A stretch of 60,515 nt of DNA from Mycoplasmatota bacterium (GCA_024650045.1 JANKMU010000011.1:1-60515), one strand, 5' to 3'; positions 1 to 8,960 are shown, numbered from the stretch's first letter. Numbers and translations are program-made. Notes: generated by a model not told the origin, from the sequence alone.

Positions 1-53
1 GGCTTTTACTGTTTATCTACTAAAGGTGCTTGACTTTTAATAGTTAGTCACCT

Positions 54-1010
54 CTAGAAGAAATCTTTAAATAAACCGTAAATATATTGTTCGATATCAA
101 ACATCACTAAATCATCTATTTTTTCACCTAAACCAACGTATTTAATCGGCAAATCATATAAATGTCTAATGGCTAATACAATTCCACCTTTTGCTGTTCC
201 ATCAAGTTTGGTTAAAATGATACCTGTGACATCAGTAGCATCTTTAAATACTTCTGCTTGGCGCATTCCATTTTGACCGGTAGTTGCATCTATTATTAGT
301 AGAGTCTCTTGAGGTGCATTCGGTAATGTTTTTTGTATAACTCTTTTCATTTTGGATAATTCAGCCATCAAATTCACTTTGGTTTGAAGTCTACCAGCTG
401 TATCACATAAAACAACATCATATTGATCTTTAATTGCAATCACTAAGGCATCATAAATGACAGAAGATGGATCTGAACCAGCTTCTTTAGTGAATACAAA
501 TGTATCACTTCTTTTACCCCATTCAACCAATTGATTGATTGCTCCAGCTCTAAATGTATCACCTGCAACCATCATGACTTTCTTGCCTTCATCTTTTAAT
601 TGCTTTGCCATTTTACCTATTGTTGTCGTCTTTCCTACGCCGTTAACGCCAACAAATAAATAAACATTCACTTCATGCTCATCATAATTCAAGTCTGTTT
701 GAACAAGTTCACCTTTTAAGTATATTTCAAACATTTTATCAACAATAATTTCAGCTAAATCATTAGGATCACTTATTTTTTTATTTTCAACTTCATCTCT
801 AAGTTGTTCAATGAAATAAATAACTGTGTCTACACCAATATCAGCTTGAATAAAAATGTCTTCTAGTGAATCAAAAAGCTCATCATCTATCTTGTCAGAT
901 GCTGAAAGAATAGCTTTTAGATTTCCGAAATTTTCTTTAGTTTTATGTAGACCTAATTGATATCGTTCATCTTTAGGTTTTCTTGTAAAAAGTTTTTTAA
1001 ATAGACCCAT
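54..1010 (-). CDS. ftsY: Signal recognition particle receptor FtsY
   Basis: SRP-receptor GTPase that docks ribosome-SRP complexes at the membrane and passes them to SecYEG. The 318-aa product starts with a short basic stretch (MGLFKKLFTRKPKDE), then the helical N domain and the G domain: G1 GVNGVGKTTT at 121-130, DTAGR at 203-207 and a TKLDGTAKGG motif near the end. The long acidic A domain of E. coli FtsY is missing, as in many Gram-positives. An in-frame ATG exists at 1109, but AGGAGAG lies 6 nt before 1010 and the 33 extra residues match nothing in the family. Its usual neighbour ffh is not in the window. Confidence 0.96.
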   Translation of the reverse strand: MGLFKKLFTRKPKDERYQLGLHKTKENFGNLKAILSASDKIDDELFDSLEDIFIQADIGVDTVIYFIEQLRDEVENKKISDPNDLAEIIVDKMFEIYLKGELVQTDLNYDEHEVNVYLFVGVNGVGKTTTIGKMAKQLKDEGKKVMMVAGDTFRAGAINQLVEWGKRSDTFVFTKEAGSDPSSVIYDALVIAIKDQYDVVLCDTAGRLQTKVNLMAELSKMKRVIQKTLPNAPQETLLIIDATTGQNGMRQAEVFKDATDVTGIILTKLDGTAKGGIVLAIRHLYDLPIKYVGLGEKIDDLVMFDIEQYIYGLFKDFF

Positions 1011-1034
1011 ATAATTCTCTCCTAATTCTTGCTT

Positions 1035-1045
1035 ATTATACCACA
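1035..1045 (-). promoter_or_regulatory. Extended -10 promoter of ftsY
   Basis: The minus strand reads TGTGGTATAAT, an extended -10 (TGn before TATAAT), 25 nt upstream of the ftsY start. No good -35 is visible. It lies directly after the tpx terminator. The same 11-mer occurs before phoH and the M32 peptidase. Confidence 0.6.
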
Positions 1046-1077
1046 AGAAAAAGAAAACCGAAAGGTTATTCTTTCGG
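1045..1077 (-). terminator. Rho-independent terminator of tpx
   Basis: Perfect 7-bp stem CCGAAAG/CTTTCGG (1058-1064 with 1071-1077), 6-nt loop, followed on the minus strand by a T-rich tract (TTTTCTTTTTC). The stem overlaps the tpx stop codon at 1066-1068. Confidence 0.8.
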
Positions 1078-1566
1078 CAATTTTCTGACAAAACTAAGCA
1101 ATTCATCAAAGTTTATATGCTGACTCATTTCATCAACATATTCTAAATAAATGATTTTTCTTTTTTTGTTTAAAACGAATACACTTCTCGCTTGTAATCT
1201 AACTTCTTTAATGTGTGTTCCGTATTTGTTTGCGAAATCTAAATCTAAGTAATCACTTAATGTGATGACATTTGGTAATCCAGAATTTCCACACCAGCGA
1301 TCTTGTGCTGTTGGTAAATCGTTACTAATCGTTAATACCATAACATCATCACGCTCTGCAAGTTCTTGATTAACTGTCTTAGCTTGTCTATCACATACTG
1401 TTGTGTCCAATGATGGAACAACATTTAATATGATATACGGATCTTTAAAATCTGATAAATGTTTAACTTCATTTTTTGTGTTTAAAGCTTTGAAATCTGG
1501 TGCATGATCACCAACTTTTTTTGTTTCACCAAGCAATGTAATTGGTTTACCTTTAGACGTTTTCAT
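1066..1566 (-). CDS. tpx: Thiol peroxidase Tpx
   Basis: Atypical 2-Cys peroxiredoxin that reduces hydrogen and alkyl peroxides with electrons from thioredoxin; cytoplasmic. The 166 aa are full length for the family. The peroxidatic Cys58 lies in PSLDTTVCDRQ and the resolving Cys92 in DRWCGNSGLP, the spacing expected for Tpx. The start is the ATG at 1566, preceded by AAGGAAGTGATGAG; a longer ORF from 1593 would place the ribosome site inside the gene. Monocistronic: extended -10 TGATATAAT at 1598-1606 and terminator at its end. Confidence 0.95.
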   Translation of the reverse strand: MKTSKGKPITLLGETKKVGDHAPDFKALNTKNEVKHLSDFKDPYIILNVVPSLDTTVCDRQAKTVNQELAERDDVMVLTISNDLPTAQDRWCGNSGLPNVITLSDYLDLDFANKYGTHIKEVRLQARSVFVLNKKRKIIYLEYVDEMSQHINFDELLSFVRKLPKE

Positions 1567-1597
1567 CTCATCACTTCCTTTTTTGTATTTCATGCAT

Positions 1598-1606
1598 ATT
1601 ATATCA
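1598..1606 (-). promoter_or_regulatory. Extended -10 promoter of tpx
   Basis: Minus strand TGATATAAT, a perfect TATAAT with TGn extension, about 30 nt upstream of the tpx start. The -35 region is poor. Confidence 0.5.
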
Positions 1607-1633
1607 TATCAATTTATAAAAGCACATAATAAG

Positions 1634-1661
1634 CAGTCCTTCAGCAATTGCCAAAGGACTG
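1634..1661 (-). terminator. Hairpin after topA, probable weak terminator
   Basis: Inverted repeat CAGTCCTT/AAGGACTG with an 11-12 nt loop between topA and tpx. The sequence that follows on the minus strand (CTTATTATGTGCTTTTA) is not a clean U-tract, so termination may be partial. Confidence 0.4.
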
Positions 1662-1697
1662 AGAAATCAAGGTTTGATTATTTATTTGCATCATTGT

Positions 1698-3482
1698 TTA
1701 ATCTTTTTTTACGTATTTACATTTAGGAAAACCGCTGCATGCAACAAACTCTCCGTATTTGCTTTTGCGTATAACAAGTGGTTTACCACATTTAGGACAT
1801 AGTTCATCTGTTTTTTTAGCTTCGATTTTCTTCATGTCTTTTTGAGCTATTTTGACAAGTGGAATAAAACTGTTATAAAATTTTTCGATCAAATCTCCAC
1901 CATTTTGTTTACCATCTGCAATTTCATCAAGGACAGTTTCCATTTTCGAAGTATAGTCAACATTAATGATTTTCCCGAAGAATATATCTAATTGCTCAAC
2001 GGTTAATCTACCTTGTTCAGTTGGTTCAAATCTTTTTTCTTTAATAGATACATAATCTCTATTTTTCAATGTTTGGATGATTTGAGCATATGTTGATGGT
2101 CTACCGATTCCAAGTGCTTCTAGTTCTTTAATAAGGGTTGCTTCGCTATATCTTGTTTTTGGTGTAGTGACTTTTTCTATAGCAAGAACTTCTTTAGCAT
2201 TTAATTCTTGATTGATGTCAAGTTTAGGTAGATGTTTATCTTTATTTTTTGCATCTGTATACATTTTTTGATAACCAGCAAATGTTTCAACTGATCCTTC
2301 AGTTTGATAAATATGATTGTTAGATTTCAATGTTACTTTTGTAATATCGAACTTAGCTGGGGACATCATACTAGCCACAGAACGTTCGAATATACGTTTA
2401 TATAAACGCATTTCATCACGCGATAAATAACCTTCTAAACTATCTGGAGTACGCGTAAGACTTGTAGGTCTAATCGCTTCATGTGCATCTTGCGAATTCT
2501 CTTTTTTTGTTGTCGAGTATTTACCGATATATGGCTTACCAAAGGTATTTTCGATAAATGATAAAGTTTCACTAATAAACGGTTGAGCAAGTCTTGTTGA
2601 GTCTGTTCTCATATAAGTAATTAGACCAACAATTTCACCTTTAATCTCTTTACCTTCATATAAAGATTGAGCAACCATCATCGTACGTCTAGCACTCATG
2701 CCAAGATTAGAAATTGCATCTTGTTGAAGTGTTGAAGTTATAAAAGGTGGTTTAGGATTTCTCTTTGATTCTCTTGTTTTAATATCTGTAACGGTAAATG
2801 GATTTACAGATTCTTTAACAATTTGATCTGCTTCTTCTTTAGAAATTCTTTTATTACTTGGTATCACATAATCAGCTTTCATATGATGAAATGATGCTTC
2901 TATTTCATAATATGTTTCTGGAATAAATGCTTCTATTTCTTTTTCAAGATCAACAATAAGTTTGAGTGCAACACTTTGCACTCGTCCAGCTGACTTTGAT
3001 TTAATTTTAGATTGTAGTAATTTCGATAATTTGAAACCAATGATGCGATCTAAGATTCTTCTTACTTCTTGTGAGTACACTAAATGCTGATCAATTGGTC
3101 TTGGATGTTCTAAGGCTTCTAATATTGCAGGTTTTGTTATTTCTCTAAAAACAATTCGATTGTTTGCTTTCGGGTCAAGTTCTAACAACTCTGCAAGATG
3201 CCATCCAATAGCTTCTCCCTCTCTATCCTGGTCGGTCGCTATCAAGACATCTCTGCCTTTACTTTTTGATATTAATTCTTTGACGAGTTGTTTTTTTCCT
3301 GGAATTATATTATATCTAGGAGTGAAATTATTTTCCATATCTAGCCCTAATCCATCAACACCAGATGTAGATAAATCTCGAACATGCCCCTTCGAAGATA
3401 AAACAAGCACGTCATTTCCAACGTAGCTGGCAATTGTTTTTGATTTAGATGGTGACTCAACAATAATGAGTTTCTTATTCAT
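1698..3482 (-). CDS. topA: DNA topoisomerase I (type IA)
   Basis: Relaxes negative supercoils by cutting one strand through a 5'-phosphotyrosine. The TOPRIM domain shows Glu9 (VESPSK) and the acidic triad in TDQDREGE (84, 86, 88). The catalytic Tyr290 lies in GLITYMRTDSTR. At 594 aa it is shorter than B. subtilis TopA (about 690 aa): only one C4 zinc ribbon (CPKCGKPL...CSGFPKC) remains at the C terminus where several are usual. A GGAG site lies 8 nt before the ATG. Transcribed from a consensus promoter at 3506-3533; no close partner gene. Confidence 0.97.
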   Translation of the reverse strand: MNKKLIIVESPSKSKTIASYVGNDVLVLSSKGHVRDLSTSGVDGLGLDMENNFTPRYNIIPGKKQLVKELISKSKGRDVLIATDQDREGEAIGWHLAELLELDPKANNRIVFREITKPAILEALEHPRPIDQHLVYSQEVRRILDRIIGFKLSKLLQSKIKSKSAGRVQSVALKLIVDLEKEIEAFIPETYYEIEASFHHMKADYVIPSNKRISKEEADQIVKESVNPFTVTDIKTRESKRNPKPPFITSTLQQDAISNLGMSARRTMMVAQSLYEGKEIKGEIVGLITYMRTDSTRLAQPFISETLSFIENTFGKPYIGKYSTTKKENSQDAHEAIRPTSLTRTPDSLEGYLSRDEMRLYKRIFERSVASMMSPAKFDITKVTLKSNNHIYQTEGSVETFAGYQKMYTDAKNKDKHLPKLDINQELNAKEVLAIEKVTTPKTRYSEATLIKELEALGIGRPSTYAQIIQTLKNRDYVSIKEKRFEPTEQGRLTVEQLDIFFGKIINVDYTSKMETVLDEIADGKQNGGDLIEKFYNSFIPLVKIAQKDMKKIEAKKTDELCPKCGKPLVIRKSKYGEFVACSGFPKCKYVKKD

Positions 3483-3505
3483 GACAACACTCCATTTCCA
3501 TATCT

Positions 3506-3533
3506 ATTATAGTGGGTATATTCTCTTTGTCAA
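3506..3533 (-). promoter_or_regulatory. Sigma-A promoter of topA
   Basis: TTGACA (3528-3533) and TATAAT (3506-3511), both perfect, separated by 16 bp, 24 nt upstream of the topA start. Confidence 0.85.
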
Positions 3534-3625
3534 GTTAAAAGTAAAACTAATTTTTCATATATATTATTTAAATATATATCTTTTTTTACGTCTTATATTA
3601 TAGAAAAAATCACACATTTACTTTT

Positions 3626-3653
3626 AAAAAAGACAGCTTTATCAAAAACTGTC
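3626..3653 (-). terminator. Rho-independent terminator of the ftsK-rnhB operon
   Basis: The stem GACAGTTTT/AAAGCTGTC (9 bp with one G-U pair, 4-nt loop) is followed by six T on the minus strand, 36 nt after the rnhB stop. Confidence 0.85.
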
Positions 3654-3688
3654 CATAATTCTTATAAATCATTTTTATCATCTGTAAA

Positions 3689-4309
3689 CTATATTATGTC
3701 TTTTAACATATTTTTAATTGGTTTAAATGTTTTTCTATGTATCGGTGTTATTCCATAATTTTTAATAGCATCTAAATGTTCCTGGGTTCCATAACCTTTA
3801 TGTTGTTTAAAGTTATACTCTGGAAAGATTTTATCCATTTCTATCATATATGCATCTCTAGTTGTTTTAGCAACAATGGATGCTGCTGCAATAGATACCG
3901 AAAGTGTATCACCTTTTATCATACTTTTTAAAGGGATATCAATTTCCATTGGCATAGCGTCTATTAATAAGAAATCTGGTTTAATTTTAAGTTGATATAT
4001 AGCTGAGAGCATCGCTTGTCTAGCTGCTCTATATATATTGATTCGATCAATCTCATCGACAGATGATATACCAATACCTATTGCTAGTGCATTTTCTTTT
4101 ATTTCTTTTAATGCTAATTGTCTTTGTTTTTCTGATAATTGTTTAGAATCATTTACGTATTGAAGTTGTGCATCTTTTTTCAAGATAACCGCAGCAGCAA
4201 CTACAGGTCCTGCTAAAGGTCCCCTTCCAGCTTCATCCACACCTGCGATATACTTAAATCCTTTTTGATATAGTTCATTTTCATTAAGATACATCTTCAA
4301 GTCTGTCAA
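3689..4309 (-). CDS. rnhB: Ribonuclease HII
   Basis: Removes ribonucleotides misincorporated in DNA and RNA primers. Active-site motif GVDEAGRGPLAG (Asp25, Glu26), VNDSKQLS, the third acidic residue Asp117 in LLIDAMP, and SIVAKTTRDAYM with the fourth Asp. Length 206 aa is typical. The start is taken as TTG at 4309 because a perfect AGGAGG lies 8 nt upstream; the first ATG (4294) would be 23 nt from it. The gene overlaps the end of rbgA by 26 nt, the classical rbgA-rnhB pair of Firmicutes, and closes the operon. Confidence 0.95.
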   Translation of the reverse strand: MTDLKMYLNENELYQKGFKYIAGVDEAGRGPLAGPVVAAAVILKKDAQLQYVNDSKQLSEKQRQLALKEIKENALAIGIGISSVDEIDRINIYRAARQAMLSAIYQLKIKPDFLLIDAMPMEIDIPLKSMIKGDTLSVSIAAASIVAKTTRDAYMIEMDKIFPEYNFKQHKGYGTQEHLDAIKNYGITPIHRKTFKPIKNMLKDII

Positions 4310-5141
4310 AAGATAATCCTCCTAAACTCTTATTTCTTATGTCAGTTAAAACAATTGTATAAACACGGTTATAATCGATCTCTGCATTTTTAATTAAGCA
4401 TCCTCTTAATCTACCTATTGTATCTAGCATCTCAACGAATTCTTGATCACTTTGGATACCATAACGATTTTCTAATCTTTTAGGATAATATTTTTTTAGA
4501 AACATTAATGCGTAATGCACAACATCATCTTCAGGTAAAATTTTATCTTTGATTGCACCTGTGATTGCTAGGTGATACCCAACTTTTTGATCCTCAAATT
4601 TTGGCCATAAAATACCAGGTGTATCCAGTAGTTCAAAATCATCACTTAATTTTATCCATTGTTGCGCTTTTGTAACGCCTGGAATATTACCAGTTTTTGT
4701 TGCACTCGATTTAGAAAGTTGATTGATTAATGTAGATTTCCCAACATTAGGTATCCCAATAATCATGGTTCTTATAGGACGATCTTTTAGACCTTTACTT
4801 CTTCTTTTTTCTATTTTTTCATGTAAAACATGTTGAGCTAACTCATGAATCTTTCCAACATTTTTACCAGTTTGAGCATCTATCTTCAAAGTTGCATGCC
4901 CTTGATCTTGATAATATTTAACCCATTGATTCAATATTGGTTCATCAGCTAAATCCATTTTATTGAATAAAATCAGCATGGGTTTATGTGAAACAATCTT
5001 AAACAGTTCAGGATTTACGCTAGACAAAGGAAGTCTTGCGTCTAGCAAAACCATAACGATATCCATTAATGAAATTTTTTCTTTGATTTCTCGAATGGAC
5101 TTAAACATATGTCCAGGAAACCATTGTATTTGTTTCATCAT
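4284..5141 (-). CDS. rbgA: Ribosome biogenesis GTPase RbgA (YlqF)
   Basis: Circularly permuted GTPase needed for late 50S subunit maturation. The motif order proves the permutation: NKMD (G4) at 60-63 precedes GIPNVGKST (G1) at 129-137, GVT (G2) at 155-157 and DTPG (G3) at 173-176. The N terminus IQWFPGHM is the family signature. Length 285 aa is typical. Starts with ATGATG overlapping the lepB stop, so translation is probably coupled; the ribosome site (GAGTGG) is weak. Which of the two adjacent ATG codons is used cannot be told. Confidence 0.96.
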   Translation of the reverse strand: MMKQIQWFPGHMFKSIREIKEKISLMDIVMVLLDARLPLSSVNPELFKIVSHKPMLILFNKMDLADEPILNQWVKYYQDQGHATLKIDAQTGKNVGKIHELAQHVLHEKIEKRRSKGLKDRPIRTMIIGIPNVGKSTLINQLSKSSATKTGNIPGVTKAQQWIKLSDDFELLDTPGILWPKFEDQKVGYHLAITGAIKDKILPEDDVVHYALMFLKKYYPKRLENRYGIQSDQEFVEMLDTIGRLRGCLIKNAEIDYNRVYTIVLTDIRNKSLGGLSFDRLEDVS

Positions 5142-5977
5142 TCCACTCTACCCACTGGCCAAAGTTTATATATTGCTTTTCCAACAATGTCTTCTTCTAA
5201 AACAGCACCAAAACTTCTACTATCAAAAGAAGCTGGATATGATAAATACCCATTTGCGTTATCGCCAAATGCAAGATATAACCCATCTTTTAAAATGCCT
5301 TGTTCCAAGGACAATTCAATAATTTCTCTTTGATTCTGCAAAACGTAATAAGGTTCATTTTGTGGTGTTAAAATAACTTCACCGTTAATGCTAATCTCAT
5401 ATTGTTCTTTTAGAATATTATAATTTACGAATTCTATTAAGTCTCCAGGAGCAGCTTTTAATCTTTTAACAAAATAGATAACATCATGAATTCTTATTAT
5501 GTTACCATGACGATCTCTTTCTATATACATACTGTTGGGGACCAAATCATAATTTTCTTTTGTCATCTTTAAGATAATGATGTCTTCAACTTCTGGTTCA
5601 TAATTGAAATGATAGATTAAGATGCGTTCACCTTCTTGCAATGTTGGCATCATCGAACTATGCTTAACATCTGATGGCAATACAATAAACATAAAGATAA
5701 TAAAGATTGCCATTAATGAGACACTTAAGAAAGTAAACCAATCTAGTATTTCAAATCTTCTTCTATTGAAGAAATTAACTTTTAAGATTTCTCGTTCATG
5801 TTTTGTTGAGTGAATACTGAGCACAATTGAAAAAATAGATAGCACTGCAGATATAACAAATCCAACCATACCCCATTGTAAAGCAAGTTTTGAGACATCC
5901 AAAGCATAAAAAATGATGGTTAACATCATAAGAATTATCGTGATGATTAAAGTTTTATATGCTTTCTTTAATGTCAT
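5138..5977 (-). CDS. lepB: Signal peptidase I
   Basis: Membrane serine/lysine protease that removes signal peptides from exported proteins. Catalytic Ser108 in SSMMPTL and Lys171 in YFVKRLKAAPGD; box E reads GDNANGYLSYPASFDSR. The 279-aa protein has three predicted N-terminal membrane segments (about 9-25, 35-54, 80-100), more than the single anchor of many Gram-positive SipS-type enzymes; the catalytic part is extracytoplasmic. AAGGATGG precedes the ATG. Lies between ftsK and rbgA in one operon. Confidence 0.94.
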   Translation of the reverse strand: MTLKKAYKTLIITIILMMLTIIFYALDVSKLALQWGMVGFVISAVLSIFSIVLSIHSTKHEREILKVNFFNRRRFEILDWFTFLSVSLMAIFIIFMFIVLPSDVKHSSMMPTLQEGERILIYHFNYEPEVEDIIILKMTKENYDLVPNSMYIERDRHGNIIRIHDVIYFVKRLKAAPGDLIEFVNYNILKEQYEISINGEVILTPQNEPYYVLQNQREIIELSLEQGILKDGLYLAFGDNANGYLSYPASFDSRSFGAVLEEDIVGKAIYKLWPVGRVE

Positions 5978-5995
5978 AAATCCATCCTTTTTTAA

Positions 5996-8077
5996 TTATT
6001 CGTCCTGACCTAATATTTCTTTTAACTCCATTGTAGACACAAGAACTTCTCTAGCTTTAGTTCCTTGATGTCTTGATACAATTTCATATTCTTCAAGCAT
6101 TTCAACTAATTTTTGAGCTCGATTGAATCCAATCGTAAACTCTTTTTGAATATTATTAATTGATGCATTTCCAGTTTGCACAACAAAGTATGCAACACTT
6201 TCAAATAAATCATCTGAAGTCACTTCACGCATATGTGCTTGTTGTTTTAATGCTTCATGTTGGAAAATATATTGTGGTTTATATTGTTCTCTAATAAAAT
6301 CAGTAACTGCATAAATTTCATCATCAGGAATATATGCACCTTGCAAACGATGTGTGCGATCAGATCGTTTTAAGAGCATATCACCTTTACCTAGTAATGC
6401 TTCTGCACCTGCACCATCTAAGATAGTTGTTGAGTCAACAAATGATGCAACCTTAAATGCTATTCTAGCAGGAATATTAGACTTAATAGTCCCTTTAACA
6501 ACATCGGTAGATGGTCTTTGAGTTGCGACTAATAAATGAATACCAGCAGCTCTTGCTTTTTGAGTTAAGCGTTGAATTGATTCTTCAACATCATGTGAAG
6601 CCACAGCCATTAAGTCTGCTAACTCATCAATAACAACTACGATAAAAGGCATTTTTTCTGAATCTACAAGTCCTCGTTTTACATTATCATTGTATGATCT
6701 AATATCACGGCTTCGGCTTTGTGAGAATGTTTGATACCTCTTTTCCATTTCAGAAACAGCCCAATTAAGTGCAGCTGCAGCCATTTTTACATCTGTGATA
6801 ACAGGTGTAATTAGATGTGGCAAATCATTATATGGAGTAAGCTCAACCATTTTGGGGTCAATTAAAATAAGTTTTAAATCTTTAGGTGAATTTTTAAGGA
6901 GTAAACTAACTAATACAGTGTTTACGCAAACACTTTTACCTGAATTGGTTGCTCCTGCGATTAATCCATGAGGCATTGCTTGAATATCAACATAAATATT
7001 TTGTCCATCAATATCAACACCTAATGCTACTTTTAATGGGTGGTCCATATCTTCTAAAAATTCTTTTGTATCAACGACATTACCAAAAGCAACAATTTCA
7101 GTTTTAACGTTTGGAACCTCGATACCAACATAAGGTTTTCCCGGGATTGGAGCTTCAATACGTATTGATTGTGAGGACAAATTCATCATCAAGTTATCTT
7201 GTATACCCGATATACGTTTAACGTTAACACCGGGGTCTAATGAGACTTCATATCGTGTGACTGTCGGTCCTTTTCTACTATCAGTAACTTCTGCTTCAAT
7301 ACCGAATTGTTCAAATGTGGCATTAATAACATCAATTTGGTCGAGCAACCATTGTGGTTTATCGTTTAAGTCACGTTGCTTTTTGCTAAATATTTTGATC
7401 GAAGGATAAATATAAGATTCTTCTCTTGGTTTAAAAATTTCATGTTGAGGCTTTCTAACATCATCTTGCAATACATCATCAAGGTCCTGTTTAGAACCAA
7501 AATCTGACGTTACAATGTCTTTGGGTTCAATTGGTGCTCTTCGTTTATATGTTTCTACAACAGGTTCTTGTTCAACTTTCTTTTCATTCATAACCGGTGG
7601 AACTTGAGCAACTCTTTTTGGTTCTTGATATGCCTTAAAAGGAGACTCTTGTTCTTTTTGAACAGGTTCTCTATAATTTCTGGCAATCGGTTTAATAATT
7701 GTGCGTTCCTTAACTTCTTCTTTTTCCTTCTCATTAGTTGGCACATAATTAGACTCACCAAAATATTCAGTTCTTGTCTTATTACTTACAATATTCGTGA
7801 ACTCATAATATTTGTTGCCATACTTTTCCTTTGCTTCTTCTTCAGATAGCTTTGCTTTGGTTCTAAACGCGTCAAAACGACGAGTTGTATCACCTGTATC
7901 CTTAACAGTAAATGGAACAGTAACAACATCTTTCACGCTTCTTCCAAAAATAGGAGAAACAAATCGATCTGATTTATATTTTTCTTTTCCACGGATACCT
8001 TCTAGTTTAACAAACTGAAAAATAATAAACTTCTCTTTTTCGATGTTCAATTGAGGGTTTTCTTTTTGTTTTCTCAT
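5996..8077 (-). CDS. FtsK/SpoIIIE-family DNA translocase without membrane domain
   Basis: Hexameric ATP-driven DNA pump that clears chromosomes from the division plane. Order: a hydrophilic N-terminal region (1-220, charged, low complexity after 110), the alpha/beta motor with Walker A GATNSGKS at 375-382, a Walker B IDELADLM near 475, and a C-terminal winged-helix gamma domain (about 627-693) that reads orientation sequences. Usual SpoIIIE/FtsK proteins carry four N-terminal membrane helices; none is visible here. Its start overlaps the stop of the upstream membrane-protein gene (ATGA), which may supply the anchor (inference). AAGGTGATG precedes the ATG. Confidence 0.93.
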   Translation of the reverse strand: MRKQKENPQLNIEKEKFIIFQFVKLEGIRGKEKYKSDRFVSPIFGRSVKDVVTVPFTVKDTGDTTRRFDAFRTKAKLSEEEAKEKYGNKYYEFTNIVSNKTRTEYFGESNYVPTNEKEKEEVKERTIIKPIARNYREPVQKEQESPFKAYQEPKRVAQVPPVMNEKKVEQEPVVETYKRRAPIEPKDIVTSDFGSKQDLDDVLQDDVRKPQHEIFKPREESYIYPSIKIFSKKQRDLNDKPQWLLDQIDVINATFEQFGIEAEVTDSRKGPTVTRYEVSLDPGVNVKRISGIQDNLMMNLSSQSIRIEAPIPGKPYVGIEVPNVKTEIVAFGNVVDTKEFLEDMDHPLKVALGVDIDGQNIYVDIQAMPHGLIAGATNSGKSVCVNTVLVSLLLKNSPKDLKLILIDPKMVELTPYNDLPHLITPVITDVKMAAAALNWAVSEMEKRYQTFSQSRSRDIRSYNDNVKRGLVDSEKMPFIVVVIDELADLMAVASHDVEESIQRLTQKARAAGIHLLVATQRPSTDVVKGTIKSNIPARIAFKVASFVDSTTILDGAGAEALLGKGDMLLKRSDRTHRLQGAYIPDDEIYAVTDFIREQYKPQYIFQHEALKQQAHMREVTSDDLFESVAYFVVQTGNASINNIQKEFTIGFNRAQKLVEMLEEYEIVSRHQGTKAREVLVSTMELKEILGQDE

Positions 8078-8847
8078 GATTCATCACCTTCGGTTTCTAG
8101 ATCACTTTTAATATCTTCATAAATTGCATCGACACCAGAATCAAGTGTTTTTTCTTCATCAAATACTTTTTTACTATAAATCTTGTATGTTTCTTCACCT
8201 GTAATGGCAATGAATGCCATACCAATTTTTTGCATGACTTTATTGAAGAAAACTTGCTGTGATATTCTTCTAACCCAATATCCTGGATTAACAACATTCA
8301 CAATTGAAATCGCAGCTTTTGTGACTTTTTGGTATTTTTTAGCTGTTTTAACGACAGGGTTCTTATCTATTTTCGTTTTGACATCATTCATCTCTACAAT
8401 TTTACTTAATGTCCATCCTCTAGTTAATCTTAAGATCTTTCCACTTAAAAACTCTTCAATACGATTTGTTATATAATGATTTAGAAGTAGTGTTTCATCA
8501 ACAGTTAATTCTAGATAAGGATATTTGGATTTCGGATAAAACTTTTTGGATATATCAACTGAGAGTTCTTTTGCAATTTGTCCCAAAAACTTGAAGTACC
8601 CAATAGAATCTCTCATTTCTTTATCTTTAAATTGGTTTTGTGCATCATTGATTAACCATTTGATTTCTTCTTCATCAATATCTTGTTCATCAACACCTCT
8701 TAATTTTAAACCTTTGTTTAAACTTTTTAGGACCGCATATAAATAAAACATAAATAATAACAAAAAGCCAAAGCTTATACCTAAAAGAAAGCTTATCAAA
8801 GTTGAAAAATCAAGACGTATTGGACCTAATGTTAGAAATATATACAC
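8074..8847 (-). CDS. Membrane-anchored protein of unknown function, coupled to ftsK
   Basis: No family recognised. The 257 aa begin with one strongly hydrophobic segment (about 13-43), followed by a soluble, mainly helical, basic region and an acidic C-terminal tail (DIKSDLETEGDES). The start is GTG at 8847 with GGAGG 10 nt upstream; no nearby ATG fits. Its TGA stop overlaps the ATG of the FtsK-like translocase, so both are probably made in equal amounts. Being first in the ftsK-lepB-rbgA-rnhB operon, it might tether the soluble translocase to the membrane; this is inference from context only. Confidence 0.8.
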   Translation of the reverse strand: MYIFLTLGPIRLDFSTLISFLLGISFGFLLLFMFYLYAVLKSLNKGLKLRGVDEQDIDEEEIKWLINDAQNQFKDKEMRDSIGYFKFLGQIAKELSVDISKKFYPKSKYPYLELTVDETLLLNHYITNRIEEFLSGKILRLTRGWTLSKIVEMNDVKTKIDKNPVVKTAKKYQKVTKAAISIVNVVNPGYWVRRISQQVFFNKVMQKIGMAFIAITGEETYKIYSKKVFDEEKTLDSGVDAIYEDIKSDLETEGDES

Positions 8848-8870
8848 AATGCGTTTCCCTCCTATAGATT

Positions 8871-8897
8871 ATTATATCATGTATGATAAATATCATA
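8871..8897 (-). promoter_or_regulatory. Promoter of the ftsK operon with palindrome
   Basis: Minus strand TGATATAAT (extended -10, 8871-8879). Just upstream lies an inverted repeat TATGATA/TATCATA (arms 8882-8888 and 8891-8897), placed between -10 and -35 where a repressor could bind. No regulator can be named. Confidence 0.45.
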
Positions 8898-8922
8898 AAC
8901 ATAGATTACATCAATATATTGA

Positions 8923-8960
8923 CAAAAAATGGATGTAACAATATCAACTGCTACACCCAT
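8923..8960 (-). terminator. Terminator of the pilus assembly operon
   Basis: 9-bp stem ATGGGTGTA/TACATCCAT (one G-U pair) with a 14-nt loop, then six T on the minus strand, 29 nt after the pilO stop. Confidence 0.8.

Noticed and set aside
1-53. Start of ylxM or ffh downstream of ftsY
   Set aside because: On the minus strand all three frames hit stops within 53 nt and no plausible start is present.
3160-3426. 88-aa plus-strand ORF inside topA
   Set aside because: Antisense shadow of a well-supported gene; Ser/Pro-rich composition and no ribosome site.
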